A stretch of DNA of 16,730 bases from CAZNMF01 sp035547155 (GTDB lineage Bacteria; Acidobacteriota; Vicinamibacteria; Vicinamibacterales; SCN-69-37). Position numbers and translations under genes: made by a program. A model generated the notes under the pieces. That model did no database searches. It was not told the DNA's origin and saw only the letters and a program-made list of their open reading frames with translations. The stretch is taken from the NCBI GenBank assembly GCA_035547155.1, contig DASZVJ010000162.1, positions 1-16,730 of the forward strand. The letters run 5' to 3'. Numbering within the stretch: position 1 is the stretch's first letter; each line of letters starts with the position of its first letter. Shown here piece by piece: positions 6,924-16,400 of the stretch.

Positions 6924-9230
6924 GTGCTCGAATCGGTCTTCCGGCTTCTGTTCAAGTACGAGCGGCTCGTGTTCGAACAGGGCCACTTCGTCTTCGGCGC
7001 CACCCGATCCATGTGGCTGACCGCCGCGATCGTCGCGGCTGCCGCCGTGTACGTCGTCTTCAGCTACTGGCAGGTCGCGGATCTGCGTGGGCGTCCGCGC
7101 GCGGTGCTGCTCGCGACGCGCGTGGCGCTGCTGCTCGTCGCGCTGTTCGCGGTCCTGCGGCCGATGCTGCTGCTGAAGGTGGCGGTGCCGCAGCAGAACT
7201 TCGTCGGCATCCTGCTCGACGACTCGCGCAGCATGCAGATCGCCGACGAGCAGGGCAAAGCGCGCAGCGAGTTCGTGCGCGATCAGCTCGGCCGGCCCGA
7301 CGCGCCGCTGCTCTCCGCGCTCGGACAGCGCTTCGTCCCGCGCGTCTTCCGCTTCTCGAACAACGCCGAGCGCGTGCAGACGACGGCGGATCTGACGTTT
7401 CAGGGGACGGCGACGCGTCTGGGAGACGCCCTCGAGCGTGCCAGCGACGAGCTCAGCGGACTGCCCGTCGCCGGACTGGTCGTCGTCAGCGACGGCGCGG
7501 ACAACGCGGACGACACGCTCGACGTGCCGCTCGCGCATCTGAAAGCGCAGGGCGTGCCCGTGTTCTCCGTTGGCGTCGGCAAGGATCGGCTGGCGCGCGA
7601 CGTCCAGGTCACGCGTGTCGAGACGCCGCGCCGGGTGCTGAAAGGCGCGTCGCTCGTCGTCGACGTCGTCGTGACGCAGACAGGATATGCGGGCACGACC
7701 GTGCCGATCGTCGTGGAGGACGAGGGGCGGACGATCGCGTCGCAGGACGTGACACTGCCGCCGGATGGCGAGTCGAAGACCATCAAGGTGCGCTTCAAGG
7801 CCGGCGACGCGGGATCGCGAGCGTTTCGTTTTGCGATTCCGGTGCAGAACGGCGAGGACGTCACGCAGAACAACCAGCGCGACGTGCTCGTGGACGTCTA
7901 CGATCGCCGCGAGCGCATTCTGTATTTCGAGGGCGAGCCGCGGCCGGAGCCGAAGTTCATCAAGGCGGCGACGGCCGATGACAAAGGCATCGGCCTGATG
8001 CTGCTGCAGCGCACGGCTGAAGCCACGGCGAACGCGCCGGACAAATACCTGCGATTCGTCGACAGTCCAGACGAGCTGCAATCCGGCTTTCCGACGACGC
8101 GCGAGGAGTTGTTCAAGTATCGCGGGATCATCCTTGGCAGCATCGAGGCTGCGGCGTTCACGCCGGAGCAGCAGCGCATGCTCGAGGACTTCGTCGACGT
8201 GCGCGGCGGCGGCTTGATGATGCTCGGCGGCGATCGCGCGTTCGCGGAAGGCGGATGGGCGGGGACGCCGCTGTCGAACGCGCTGCCGATCGCGCTCGAT
8301 GCCGCGAACAAGCGTCCGATTCAGCCGCCGCTCGAGCTGACGGTGCGGCCGACGCGCGTCGGACAGTCGCATCCGGCCACGCAGATTGCGGACACCGAGG
8401 CGGCCGCCGATGCGAAGTGGAAGACGCTGCCGCCGCTCTATGCCGTCAACGCGGCGCCGGTGAGCAGCGTGAAGCCGGGCGCGAGCGTGCTGTTGAGCGG
8501 CACGGACCAGCGCGGCCGCGAGCAGGTCGTGCTCGCGTATCAGCGGTACGGACGCGGCAAGACGCTCGCGCTCGCCGTGCAGGACACGTGGCTGTGGCGC
8601 ATGCACGCGAAGATGGCCGTCGACGACAAGACGCACCAGAACTTCTGGCAGCGGCTGACGCGCTGGCTCGTGAGCGACGTGCCGGATCGCACGATGGTCA
8701 TGGCGGCGCCGGATCGCGTGCAGCGCGGCGAGCCCGTGACGCTGACGGGCGAGCTCGTCGATCCCGAGTACCACGGCATCGACGATGCCCGCGTGATCGC
8801 GCATGTGACGGCGCCGTCGGGCAAGGTCGAGGACGTGCCGATGGAGTGGACCGTCGAGCAGGACGGCGAATATCGCGCGCGGTTCACGCCGTCGGAAGAT
8901 GGCCTCTATCGCATTGCCGTCGACGGCACGGACAAAGCCGGCGCGCCGCTCGAGCGCGGCACGACCGCGTTGCGTGTGGCGCCGAGCGACGCCGAGTACT
9001 TCGACGCCGCGATGCGCGCGCCGCTCCTGCGCCGCATCGCCGAGGACACCGAGGGCCGTTTCTTCCACGCCGCCGAGGCGTCGTCGCTGGTCGACGCGAT
9101 CAGCTACAGCGGCAAGGGCGTGACGGTCACCGAGGAACGCGAGTTGTGGGACATGCCGATCGTGCTCGTCGCGCTGATCGGTTTGATGGGCGGCGAGTGG
9201 ATGTATCGCCGCAAGCTGGGATTGGCGTAA
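6924..9230 (+). CDS. Membrane VWA protein with degenerate glutamine-amidotransferase-like domain
   Basis: The 768-residue product has two N-terminal membrane segments (about 31-48 and 61-79) and one near the C-terminus (about 744-757), with the middle on the outer side of the membrane by the positive-inside pattern. The VWA domain starts at about 93 and has a complete metal site: DDSRS (D99, S101, S103), T164 and D190 in VVSDGADN. Beta-rich sections follow. Residues about 398-446 (YRGIILGSIEAAAF and GGGLMMLGGDRAFAEGGW) look like a class I amidotransferase fold, but the nucleophile motif G-x-C-x-G is absent, so it is not catalytic. The GTG at 6924 is supported by a preceding TACAAT; the next Met is residue 30, just before the first membrane segment. 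It is first in an operon with MoxR, DUF58, BatA-like and DUF4175-like genes and probably works with the MoxR ATPase. Confidence 0.85.
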   Translation: MLESVFRLLFKYERLVFEQGHFVFGATRSMWLTAAIVAAAAVYVVFSYWQVADLRGRPRAVLLATRVALLLVALFAVLRPMLLLKVAVPQQNFVGILLDDSRSMQIADEQGKARSEFVRDQLGRPDAPLLSALGQRFVPRVFRFSNNAERVQTTADLTFQGTATRLGDALERASDELSGLPVAGLVVVSDGADNADDTLDVPLAHLKAQGVPVFSVGVGKDRLARDVQVTRVETPRRVLKGASLVVDVVVTQTGYAGTTVPIVVEDEGRTIASQDVTLPPDGESKTIKVRFKAGDAGSRAFRFAIPVQNGEDVTQNNQRDVLVDVYDRRERILYFEGEPRPEPKFIKAATADDKGIGLMLLQRTAEATANAPDKYLRFVDSPDELQSGFPTTREELFKYRGIILGSIEAAAFTPEQQRMLEDFVDVRGGGLMMLGGDRAFAEGGWAGTPLSNALPIALDAANKRPIQPPLELTVRPTRVGQSHPATQIADTEAAADAKWKTLPPLYAVNAAPVSSVKPGASVLLSGTDQRGREQVVLAYQRYGRGKTLALAVQDTWLWRMHAKMAVDDKTHQNFWQRLTRWLVSDVPDRTMVMAAPDRVQRGEPVTLTGELVDPEYHGIDDARVIAHVTAPSGKVEDVPMEWTVEQDGEYRARFTPSEDGLYRIAVDGTDKAGAPLERGTTALRVAPSDAEYFDAAMRAPLLRRIAEDTEGRFFHAAEASSLVDAISYSGKGVTVTEERELWDMPIVLVALIGLMGGEWMYRRKLGLA

Positions 9231-9239
9231 ACGTTCGTT

Positions 9240-9263
9240 TTCGAACTTCGAACTTCGAAGTTG
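9240..9263 (-). repeat. Inverted heptamer repeats upstream of moxR
   Basis: TTCGAAC (9240-9246) is repeated at 9247-9253 and followed by TTCGAAGTTG (9254-9263). On the minus strand these are GTTCGAA units, the same heptamer as in the array after moxR but inverted. AACTTCGAAGTT at 9251-9262 is a perfect 12-nt palindrome where orientation turns over. The 20 nt at 9240-9259 are exactly complementary to 10417-10436. The rest of the 53-nt gap (9231-9283) carries the moxR ribosome-binding site. Confidence 0.8.
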
Positions 9264-9283
9264 ACCCGCGAAAGGTCGCTGTT

Positions 9284-10318
9284 GTGGATATCGCCGAAAA
9301 GACCGTCACCATGGACTCGCCCGAGGACATCGCGCTGGCCGATCGCATGAACGAAGGCCGGCGGAAGATCGAGGCCGAGCTCGCGAAGCTCATCGTCGGC
9401 CAGCAGGACGTCGTCAATCAGGTGCTGCTGACGCTGTTCGTCGGCGGCAACAGCCTGATCGTCGGCGTGCCGGGCCTCGCGAAGACGCTGCTCATCCGCA
9501 CGCTGGCGCAGGTGCTCGAGCTGAAGTTCAACCGCATCCAGTTCACGCCGGACCTGATGCCGTCGGACATCACCGGCACGGACATCATCCAGGAGGACGC
9601 GGCGACGGGCCGGCGCCAGATGATCTTCGCGCCCGGCCCGATCTTCGCGAACATCGTGCTCGCCGACGAGATCAACCGCACGCCGCCGAAGACGCAGGCC
9701 GCGCTGCTCGAGGCGATGCAGGAGCACCGCGTCACGATCCAGGGCCGCACGTACACGCTCGAGGAGCCGTTCTACGTTTTCGCGACGCAGAACCCGATCG
9801 AGCTCGAGGGCACGTATCCGCTGCCCGAAGCGCAGCTCGATCGCTTCATGTTCCACATCGTCATCGAGCATCCGCCCGAGGACGAGGAGTTCAACGTCGT
9901 GCGGACGACGACGGCGATTCTGGATCCGAAGTTCGAGCGTCCGGTGACGGGCCCGGATCTGATCGCGTTTCAGCGGCTGGTGCGGCGCGTGCCGGTCGCC
10001 GAGCCGGTGATGCGCTACGCGCTGCGGATCGTGCGCACGAGCCGGCCGAAGGCCGACGGCGCGCCGGAGCTGGTGAAGAAGTACGTCGCGTTCGGCGCGA
10101 GCGTGCGCGCGGCGCAGTTCCTGATCCTCGGTGCGAAAGCGAAAGCGCTCACCGAGGGCCGGTACCACGTGAGCTTCGACGACATCAAAGCGCTCGCGCA
10201 TCCCGTGCTGCGGCATCGCGTGCTGACGAACTTCCGCGCCGAGTCGGAGGGCGTCTCGAGCGACGCGCTCATCGACGAGCTGCTGAAGGTCGTGCCGGTG
10301 CCTAGATCGGGGATGTAG
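9284..10318 (+). CDS. MoxR-family AAA+ ATPase
   Basis: This cytosolic AAA+ ATPase of 344 residues is of the MoxR type, which act as chaperone-like remodelling machines on VWA proteins. Walker A is GVPGLAKT at 61-68, Walker B IVLADEINR at 124-132 with the MoxR block PPKTQAALLEAMQE, sensor 1 is in ATQNP at 167-171, and PEAQLDRFMF (181-190) includes the arginine finger R187. A helical lid follows at about 230-340. Start choice: the frame is open far upstream, but GTG at 9284 follows AAAGG (9271-9275) by 8 nt, and the protein then fits the family. ATG at 9311 (residue 10) is a weaker choice. Genes on both sides encode VWA-type partners, as in Bat/MoxR operons. Repeat arrays flank it on both sides. 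Confidence 0.95.
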   Translation: MDIAEKTVTMDSPEDIALADRMNEGRRKIEAELAKLIVGQQDVVNQVLLTLFVGGNSLIVGVPGLAKTLLIRTLAQVLELKFNRIQFTPDLMPSDITGTDIIQEDAATGRRQMIFAPGPIFANIVLADEINRTPPKTQAALLEAMQEHRVTIQGRTYTLEEPFYVFATQNPIELEGTYPLPEAQLDRFMFHIVIEHPPEDEEFNVVRTTTAILDPKFERPVTGPDLIAFQRLVRRVPVAEPVMRYALRIVRTSRPKADGAPELVKKYVAFGASVRAAQFLILGAKAKALTEGRYHVSFDDIKALAHPVLRHRVLTNFRAESEGVSSDALIDELLKVVPVPRSGM

Positions 10319-10326
10319 GACGCAGG

Positions 10327-10447
10327 GTTCTGAGGTTCTAGGGTTCTAGGGTTCCGGGGTTCGGGTTCTGAGGTTCCGAAGTTCTGAGTTCGAAGTTCAA
10401 AGTTCAAAGTTCAAAGTTCGAAGTTCGAAGTTCGAAGTTCTGAGTTG
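10327..10447 (+). repeat. Short-period GTTC repeat array, 8-nt units turning into 7-nt units
   Basis: The whole gap between moxR and the DUF58 gene is a tandem array of about 17 units that each begin with GTTC. GTTC occurs at 10327, 10335, 10343, 10351, 10359, 10365, 10373, 10381, 10388, 10395, 10402, 10409, 10416, 10423, 10430 and 10437, with a final GTTG at 10444. The first units are 8 nt long, such as GTTCTGAG and GTTCTAGG, with one 6-nt exception. From 10381 all are 7 nt: GTTCTGA, GTTCGAA, three of GTTCAAA, three of GTTCGAA and GTTCTGA. The last unit ends 5 nt before the DUF58 start codon, so it forms that gene's untranslated leader. It is not a CRISPR, since there are no spacers. The role is unknown. 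Confidence 0.93.
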
Positions 10448-10452
10448 TCCCT

Positions 10453-11361
10453 ATGGAAGCCCATCTGATTCCCGGCGCCCGCTTCGTCGATCCGAAGGTC
10501 CTTGCGCGTGTGAAGGACCTGGAGCTGCTCGCGCGCTCGGTCGTGGATGGGTTCATCAACGGCCTGCACCGGGCGCCGTACTTCGGGGCGTCGATCGACT
10601 TCGCGGAACATCGCGGCTACGTGCCGGGCGATGACATCCGGCGCGTCGACTGGCGGCTGTACGCGCGGACGGATCGCTATTTCGTCAAGCAGTACGAGGC
10701 CGACACGAACGCGAACTTCTCGGTGCTGCTCGACGTGTCGAAGTCGATGGGCTTCGCGAGTCAGGGCGTGTCGAAGCTCGAGTACGCGAAGTTCCTCGCC
10801 GCGTGCCTGGCGTACCTGTCGCATCGCCAGCGCGACCGCGTCGGCATCGTCACGTTCGACGAAGAGATCGTCGCGCACGTGCCGGCGTCGGCCAAGCACT
10901 TCAACGTCCTGCTGCACACGCTCGACCGTGCGACGCCGTCGAAGCCCGGACGCCTGCTCGCGAACCTCACGCGGCTCGCCGAGCACTTCAAGCGCCGCAG
11001 CATCGTCGCGCTCGTCTCGGACCTCTATGAGAATCCGGACGATCTGCTCGAGGCGCTGAAGCCGTACAGCTTTCTCGGCAACGACCTCGTCGTGTTCCAC
11101 GTGCTCGATCCGGCGGAGATCACGTTCCCGTACGACCAGCCGTCGCGCTTCGTCGATCTCGAGAGCGGGGAGGAAGCGCCGGTCGTGCCGGAGAACTTCG
11201 CCGACGAGTACCGGCGTCTGATGCAGGAGCACATCGCGGCGCTGCGATCGAAGTGCTCGGACGCGCGCATCGACTACGTGCTGCTCGACACGTCGAAGCC
11301 GCTCGACGAAGCGCTGTTCAGCTATCTGGGCAACCGCGAGCGCCTCATGCGCGTGCGGTAG
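10453..11361 (+). CDS. DUF58 protein with VWA-like fold
   Basis: The 302-residue cytosolic protein has the DUF58 signature RGYVPGDDIRRVDWRLYART at 54-73, followed by a VWA-type metal site: LLDVSKSM with D94, S96 and S98, and a later Asp in LVSDLYENPDD. No membrane segment or signal peptide is seen. DUF58 proteins are almost always encoded next to MoxR genes and are thought to be their partners or adaptors; no enzyme activity is known. The length is normal. The ATG at 10453 has no Shine-Dalgarno sequence, because the GTTC repeat array runs almost up to it. The BatA-like gene follows 9 nt after its stop, so they share a transcript. Confidence 0.94.
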   Translation: MEAHLIPGARFVDPKVLARVKDLELLARSVVDGFINGLHRAPYFGASIDFAEHRGYVPGDDIRRVDWRLYARTDRYFVKQYEADTNANFSVLLDVSKSMGFASQGVSKLEYAKFLAACLAYLSHRQRDRVGIVTFDEEIVAHVPASAKHFNVLLHTLDRATPSKPGRLLANLTRLAEHFKRRSIVALVSDLYENPDDLLEALKPYSFLGNDLVVFHVLDPAEITFPYDQPSRFVDLESGEEAPVVPENFADEYRRLMQEHIAALRSKCSDARIDYVLLDTSKPLDEALFSYLGNRERLMRVR

Positions 11362-11370
11362 GGAAGAGTG

Positions 11371-13488
11371 ATGTCGTTTCTCGCGCCGCTGTTCTTCGTG
11401 GGCCTGGCCGCTGCGGCCGTGCCGATCTTCGTGCACCTGATCCAGCGCGAGCGGCGCAACGTGGTCGAGTTCCCGTCGCTCATGTTCATCCGCCGCATCC
11501 CGTTCCAGTCCACGGAGCGCCGGCGGATCCACAACTGGCCGCTGCTGCTGATGCGCCTCGCCGCGCTGGCGTTGATCGTCGCGGCGTTCACGCGGCCGTT
11601 CTTCCGCGTCGATCCGGTCAAGGCCGCCGCGCGCGCGACCGGCTCGCGCGAGATCGTCATCCTGCTCGATCGCTCGGCGAGCATGGGCTACGGCACTCAC
11701 TGGCAGCGCGCGCAGGACGAGGCGCGCAAGATCGTCAGCGGCATGAGCGGCGACGATCGCGCGACGCTCGTGCTCTTCGACAACAGCCCCGAGGAAGCCG
11801 TGCGGGCGACGGCCGATCGCGGATCGCTGACGGCGGCAATCGGCGAAGCGAAGGTGTCGTCCGGCGCGACGCGCTTCGCGCCGGCGCTGCGCGTGGCGCA
11901 GAGCAAGCTCAACGCGTCGGACCGCACGCGCCGCGAGGTGTTCCTCATCAGCGACTTCCAGCGATCGGGCTGGGCGCGGCAGGAGGAGATCCATCTGCCC
12001 GACGGCGCGACGATCACGCCGGTGCCGGTCGGCGAGCTCGATACGGCCAACGTGTCCGTGTCCTCCGTCTCGATCGCGCGCGGCGCGTTCTCCGGCGAGG
12101 ACCGCGTCACGATCACCGCGGGCGTGGTCAATCGCAGCGGCTTGCGCGTCGCCAATCTCCCGGTCCAGCTCGAGATCGACGGCCGCGCCGTCGGCACGCG
12201 CAACGTGACGGTCGAGCCGAACGGCACGGGCTCGGTGACGTTCGATCCGATCACCATCGGCGAGCCGAACACGCGCGGCGTCGTCCGCGCCGGCACGGAC
12301 GCGATGGCCAGCGACAACACGTTCTACTTCGTGCTGTCGCCGAGCCGGCCGCTGTCCGTGCTGGTGCTGCAGAACGACGCGGCCGATCGCCGCGCCAGCG
12401 TCTATCTCACGACCGTGCTCGGCCTGAGCAAGGCGCCGCCGTTCAAGACCGACGTCGTCGCCGCGTCGCGCGTGACGCCCGGTCAGCTCGACGGCCGCTC
12501 GCTCGTCGTCGTCAACGACGCCGCGCTGTCGAGTGCGACGGCCGATGCGCTGCGCGCGTTCGTCGAGCGCGGCGGCGGCCTGTTCATCGCGCTCGGCGAT
12601 CGCAACCCCGCCGGATCGGGATGGACGGTGTTTCCCGGCACGCTCGGCTCGGCCGTGGATCGGCTGTCGAGCCGCGGCGGCACGCTTGGCTTCCTCGACT
12701 ACAGCCATCCGATCTTCGAGCAGTTCAAGGATCCGCGGAACGGCAACTTCGTGAACATGCGGTTCCTGAAGTACCGCACGATCACGCCGGGGCCGGCCGA
12801 TCGCGTGCTCGCGCGCTTCGACGACGGCGCGGCGGCGCTCGTCGAGCGTCGCGCCGGCAGCGGACGCGTGATCGCGTTCGCGTCGACCATCGACGGCGAC
12901 TGGAACGACGTGCCGAAGCACGGCATGTATCTGCCGCTGATGCACGAGATCGCCGCGTATCTCTCACAGTACGACGATCCGTCCACGTCGCAGACCGTCG
13001 GCCGTGTGCTCGACATCTCGGCGCCGGTCGCCGCGCTCGTGCGCGAAGGCCAGTTGAGCGCGGGGACGTCGACGTCGGTCCGCGCCGCGCGTGGCGTTGT
13101 CGTCGCGCCGGACGGCACGCAGACGACGCTCGGCGAGGGCGGCGCGCCGTCGATTCCGCTGAGCGAGCAGGGGTTCTATTCGGTGCGGTTGTCCGGCGCC
13201 GGCGATCGACGGCCGTTCGAAGTGGCCGTCGACATCGATCCGGCCGAGTCCGATCTGTCGTCGTTGCCGCCCGCGGACTTCCTCGCGAGCGCGATCGGCC
13301 AGGCCGCCGTCGCGCGTAACGGCCTGGCGCTCGAGCCGCCGGATCTCACGCCCGCCGACATGGAGAAGAAGCAGGCGATCTGGTGGTTTCTGCTCGTGGC
13401 GGGCCTCGGCCTGCTCGTCGCCGAGTCGGTCCTTTCGAATCGCATCTCCCCGCGATCCGGTTTAAGCTCGAACGCAGGGGCCAAATAG
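11371..13488 (+). CDS. BatA-like VWA membrane protein
   Basis: The 705-residue product begins with the Bat N-terminal domain: membrane segment about 3-24 (FLAPLFFVGLAAAAVPIFVH), the motif LIQRERRNVVEFPSLMFIRRIP at 23-44, and a second segment at about 57-74. The VWA domain starts near 94 with a complete metal site D100, S102, S104, T167 and D195. Extracytoplasmic beta domains come next. At about 390-410 ERGGGLFIALGDR resembles a class I amidotransferase fold but lacks the nucleophile Cys. A last membrane segment is at about 670-687, followed by a short tail. ATG at 11371 is preferred to the GTG at 11368 because GGGAA at 11361-11365 is better spaced from it and families start MSFL. Bat proteins were linked to aerotolerance in Bacteroides; their action is not settled. 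Confidence 0.92.
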   Translation: MSFLAPLFFVGLAAAAVPIFVHLIQRERRNVVEFPSLMFIRRIPFQSTERRRIHNWPLLLMRLAALALIVAAFTRPFFRVDPVKAAARATGSREIVILLDRSASMGYGTHWQRAQDEARKIVSGMSGDDRATLVLFDNSPEEAVRATADRGSLTAAIGEAKVSSGATRFAPALRVAQSKLNASDRTRREVFLISDFQRSGWARQEEIHLPDGATITPVPVGELDTANVSVSSVSIARGAFSGEDRVTITAGVVNRSGLRVANLPVQLEIDGRAVGTRNVTVEPNGTGSVTFDPITIGEPNTRGVVRAGTDAMASDNTFYFVLSPSRPLSVLVLQNDAADRRASVYLTTVLGLSKAPPFKTDVVAASRVTPGQLDGRSLVVVNDAALSSATADALRAFVERGGGLFIALGDRNPAGSGWTVFPGTLGSAVDRLSSRGGTLGFLDYSHPIFEQFKDPRNGNFVNMRFLKYRTITPGPADRVLARFDDGAAALVERRAGSGRVIAFASTIDGDWNDVPKHGMYLPLMHEIAAYLSQYDDPSTSQTVGRVLDISAPVAALVREGQLSAGTSTSVRAARGVVVAPDGTQTTLGEGGAPSIPLSEQGFYSVRLSGAGDRRPFEVAVDIDPAESDLSSLPPADFLASAIGQAAVARNGLALEPPDLTPADMEKKQAIWWFLLVAGLGLLVAESVLSNRISPRSGLSSNAGAK

Positions 13489-13497
13489 GAGCATCCC

Positions 13498-16400
13498 ATG
13501 GCGGAAACACCCGGCGGCGGAACAGCGCGGCAGGAGCTGGTCGACGTCATCCAGACCGTCCGCAAGCGCTGGCGCACCAAGCTGCTGCTGCGCGGCGGCA
13601 TCGTCGTGCTCGGCGGCGCGCTGTTGTCGCTTGCGCTGGCGTCGTGGGGCCTGCAGGCGCTGCGGTTCAGCCCGGCAGCCGTGATCGGATTCCGCATCGC
13701 GATCTTTGCGACGTTCGCGATCCTCGTCGCGCTGTGGTTCGTGCGTCCGCTGCGCCGGCGCGTGAGCGACGTGCAGGTCGCGTTGTTCGTCGAAGAGCAC
13801 GAGCCGTCGCTCCAGGCCGCGATTCTGAGCGCCGTCGACGCCGGCGCGACGTCCGGAACATCGTCATCGACGTCGGCCGACGTGCCGCCGATCATTCTCG
13901 AGCGGCTGATCGAGCAGGCCGTCGAGAAGTGCCGCACGTCGGCGGCCGTGAGCCACGTGGGCCAGTCGGCGGTTCGTCGCAACACGGTGATCCTCGGCGC
14001 GCTGGTGGCCGCGGCCGTGCTGCTGCTGTCGATCGGCCCGGAGTTCTTCCGTCAGGGCGCGTCGGCGCTGCTCGTGCTGTCGCGTGACGCGGCCGCCGCG
14101 AGCCCGTACGCGATCAAAGTCGAGCCGGGCGACGTCACGATTCCCAAAGGCGCGGATCAGACGATCAAAGCCACGCTCGCCGGCTTCCACTCGACCGACG
14201 TCGTCATGATGGCGAAGTCCGCCGGCGAGACGGCATTTCAGCGCATGCCGCTGATCCCCGGCGCCGACGACGCGACGTTCGAAGGCATGATGTTCGACAT
14301 CAAGTCGCCGCTCGAGTACTACGTCGAGGCCGACGGCGTGCGATCCGCGACGTACTCGATGAAGGTCGTCGAGCTGCCCGCGGTCGAGAATCTCGAGCTC
14401 GAGTACGTGTTTCCGTCGTACACGGGCCTTGCGCCGCAAAAGGTCGACTCTGGCGGCGATGTCGCCGCGCTGCGCGGCACGCAGGTTCGCGTGCGCGTCA
14501 AGCCGACGATGACGTCGCCGGCCGGACGGTTGCAGCTCGATCCGGGATCGCCGTCGGCGTTGAGCACGCAGACGGACGGCACGCTCACCGGCAGCTTCAC
14601 GATCGCCGACGATGGCTATTACCACGTCGAGCTCGACGGCCCGCACGGCGAGCACGTGACCGCGTCGCCGAAGTTCACGATCGATGCGATTGACGATCGG
14701 CCGCCGACGGTCACGTTCGAGAAGCCGAAGCGCGACATCCGCGCCAATCCGCTCGAAGAAGTGCCGTTGCAGGCGCGCGCCGACGATGACTTCGGCGTGA
14801 AGCAGCTGGATCTCGTGTACTCGGTGAACGGCGGCGAGGAGAAGACGGTCAATCTCTACAGCCGCGGCGCCAAGTCGCTGACGGAAGTGAGCGCCGGACA
14901 CACCGTGTATCTCGAAGAGCTCGGCGTGAAGCCGGGCGATTTCGTGTCGTACTACGCGAAAGCAACCGACACGGACACCGTCAAAGGGCCGAAAGGCGCG
15001 ACGAGCGACATCTACTTCATCGAAGTGCGGCCGTTCTCGCAGGACTTCCGCAAGGCGCAGTCGCAGGCCGGTGGCGGCGGCGGAGGGGGCGGCGGACAGC
15101 AGAATCAGGCCAACGCGCTGTCCGAGCAGCAGCGGCAGATCATCGCGGCGACGTTCAACGTCGAGCGCGATCGGCCGACGATGACGGCCGACAAGTTCAA
15201 GGAGAACTCGGTGTTCGTCGGCCTGTCGCAGGGCAAGCTGCGCGATCAGGTCGAGGAGATCGTGTCGCAGATGCGCGAGCGGCTCGGCTTGTCGACCAGC
15301 GACAACATGCGACAGATCGCAGAGATTCTGCCGCGCGCGGCGGCGGAGATGAAGACGGCGGAAGGCGCGCTCTCCAGCCAGAAGACGAAGGACGCGCTCG
15401 CGGCCGAGCAGCGCGCGCTGCGGCAGTTGCAGCTCGCCGAGCAGCTCTACGATCTCGAAGTGCGCCAGGGCGGCGGAGGCGGTGGCGGAGGTGGCGGCGG
15501 CGCGCAGCAGATGGCTGACGATCTCGCGGACCTGTTCCAGCTCCAGCTCGATCGCCAGGCGAATCAGTACGAGCTGCAGCAGAGCGCGCAGGAAGCGCAG
15601 CAGAACGCGAATCAGCAGGTGGACGAGCTGGCCGAGCGGCTGCGCGATCTCGCGCGGCGGCAGCTCGAGCAGGCGCGGCAACAGCAGCTGCGAGGACAAC
15701 AGCAGCAGAACGGCGGTGGTGGCGGTGCGAGTCAGCGCGCGCTGGCGGATCAGGTCGAGCAGGCCGCGCGGCAGCTCGAGCAGCTGCGCCGCGAGGCGGA
15801 GCGCCAGGGACAATCGCGTCAGGATCTCGCCGACGCCGCGCGCCGGCTGCAGGAGTCCGCAAACGCGATGCGGCAGGCGGCCGCCAACGGCAGCGATGGC
15901 GGCGCACAGGCGCGGCAGGCGGCCGATGCGATCCAGCAGGCGCAGCGGCTGCTGCAGGAAAACCAGACGGCCAACGCACAGCAGAGCGCCGACGATGCGG
16001 TGAAGCGCGCCGACGATCTCGCACGGCAGCAGCGCGACATCGCGGCCGGCGTGCAGAACCTCGGACGTCAGCAGGGCGCCGAGCGCGCGGCGCAAACGCG
16101 GCAATTGGGCGATCAGAAGGACGCGCTGCGCAACGGCGTCGGTCAGCTCGAGCAGCAGCTCGACACGCTCGGACGGCAGGCGCTGGCCAACGGTCAGCGC
16201 GATGCGGCGCGCAAGTTCCAGGAAGCGGCCGGCACGATCCGCGATCAGGCGACGAAGGAGATCATCGACTACTCGAAGCAGGCGATGAACGCCAATCCCG
16301 ACGTGTCGAATTCGATCGAGTCGCGCCTGTCGTCGAACCTCGACACGATTCGCCAGCGCGTGGGCCAGGCGGCCGATGCGGCGCGTCAGGCCGCGCAGGG

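Noticed and set aside
6585..9068. Minus-strand reading frame of 827 codons opposite the first VWA gene
   Set aside because: The sense strand has a complete VWA metal site and membrane segments, while the antisense has no recognisable domain.
10327..10407. Coding of the GTTC array on the minus strand (reads like NFELRT repeats)
   Set aside because: A 7-nt unit read in threes gives a seven-residue period by arithmetic. The period breaks with the 8-nt and 6-nt units, so there is no conserved protein.
10327..10447. CRISPR array
   Set aside because: Units are 6-8 nt, contiguous and without spacers, and no cas genes are near.
10411..12945. Minus-strand reading frame of 844 codons opposite DUF58 and the BatA-like gene
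   Set aside because: It is the antisense of two well-supported genes, is rich in Arg/His/Asp as expected for GC-rich shadows, and shows no domain.
13864..16104. Minus-strand reading frame of 746 codons opposite the DUF4175-like gene
   Set aside because: It is an Arg/Leu-rich shadow caused by CAG/CTG-rich codons of the sense gene. The sense frame has a ribosome-binding site, membrane segments and operon context.
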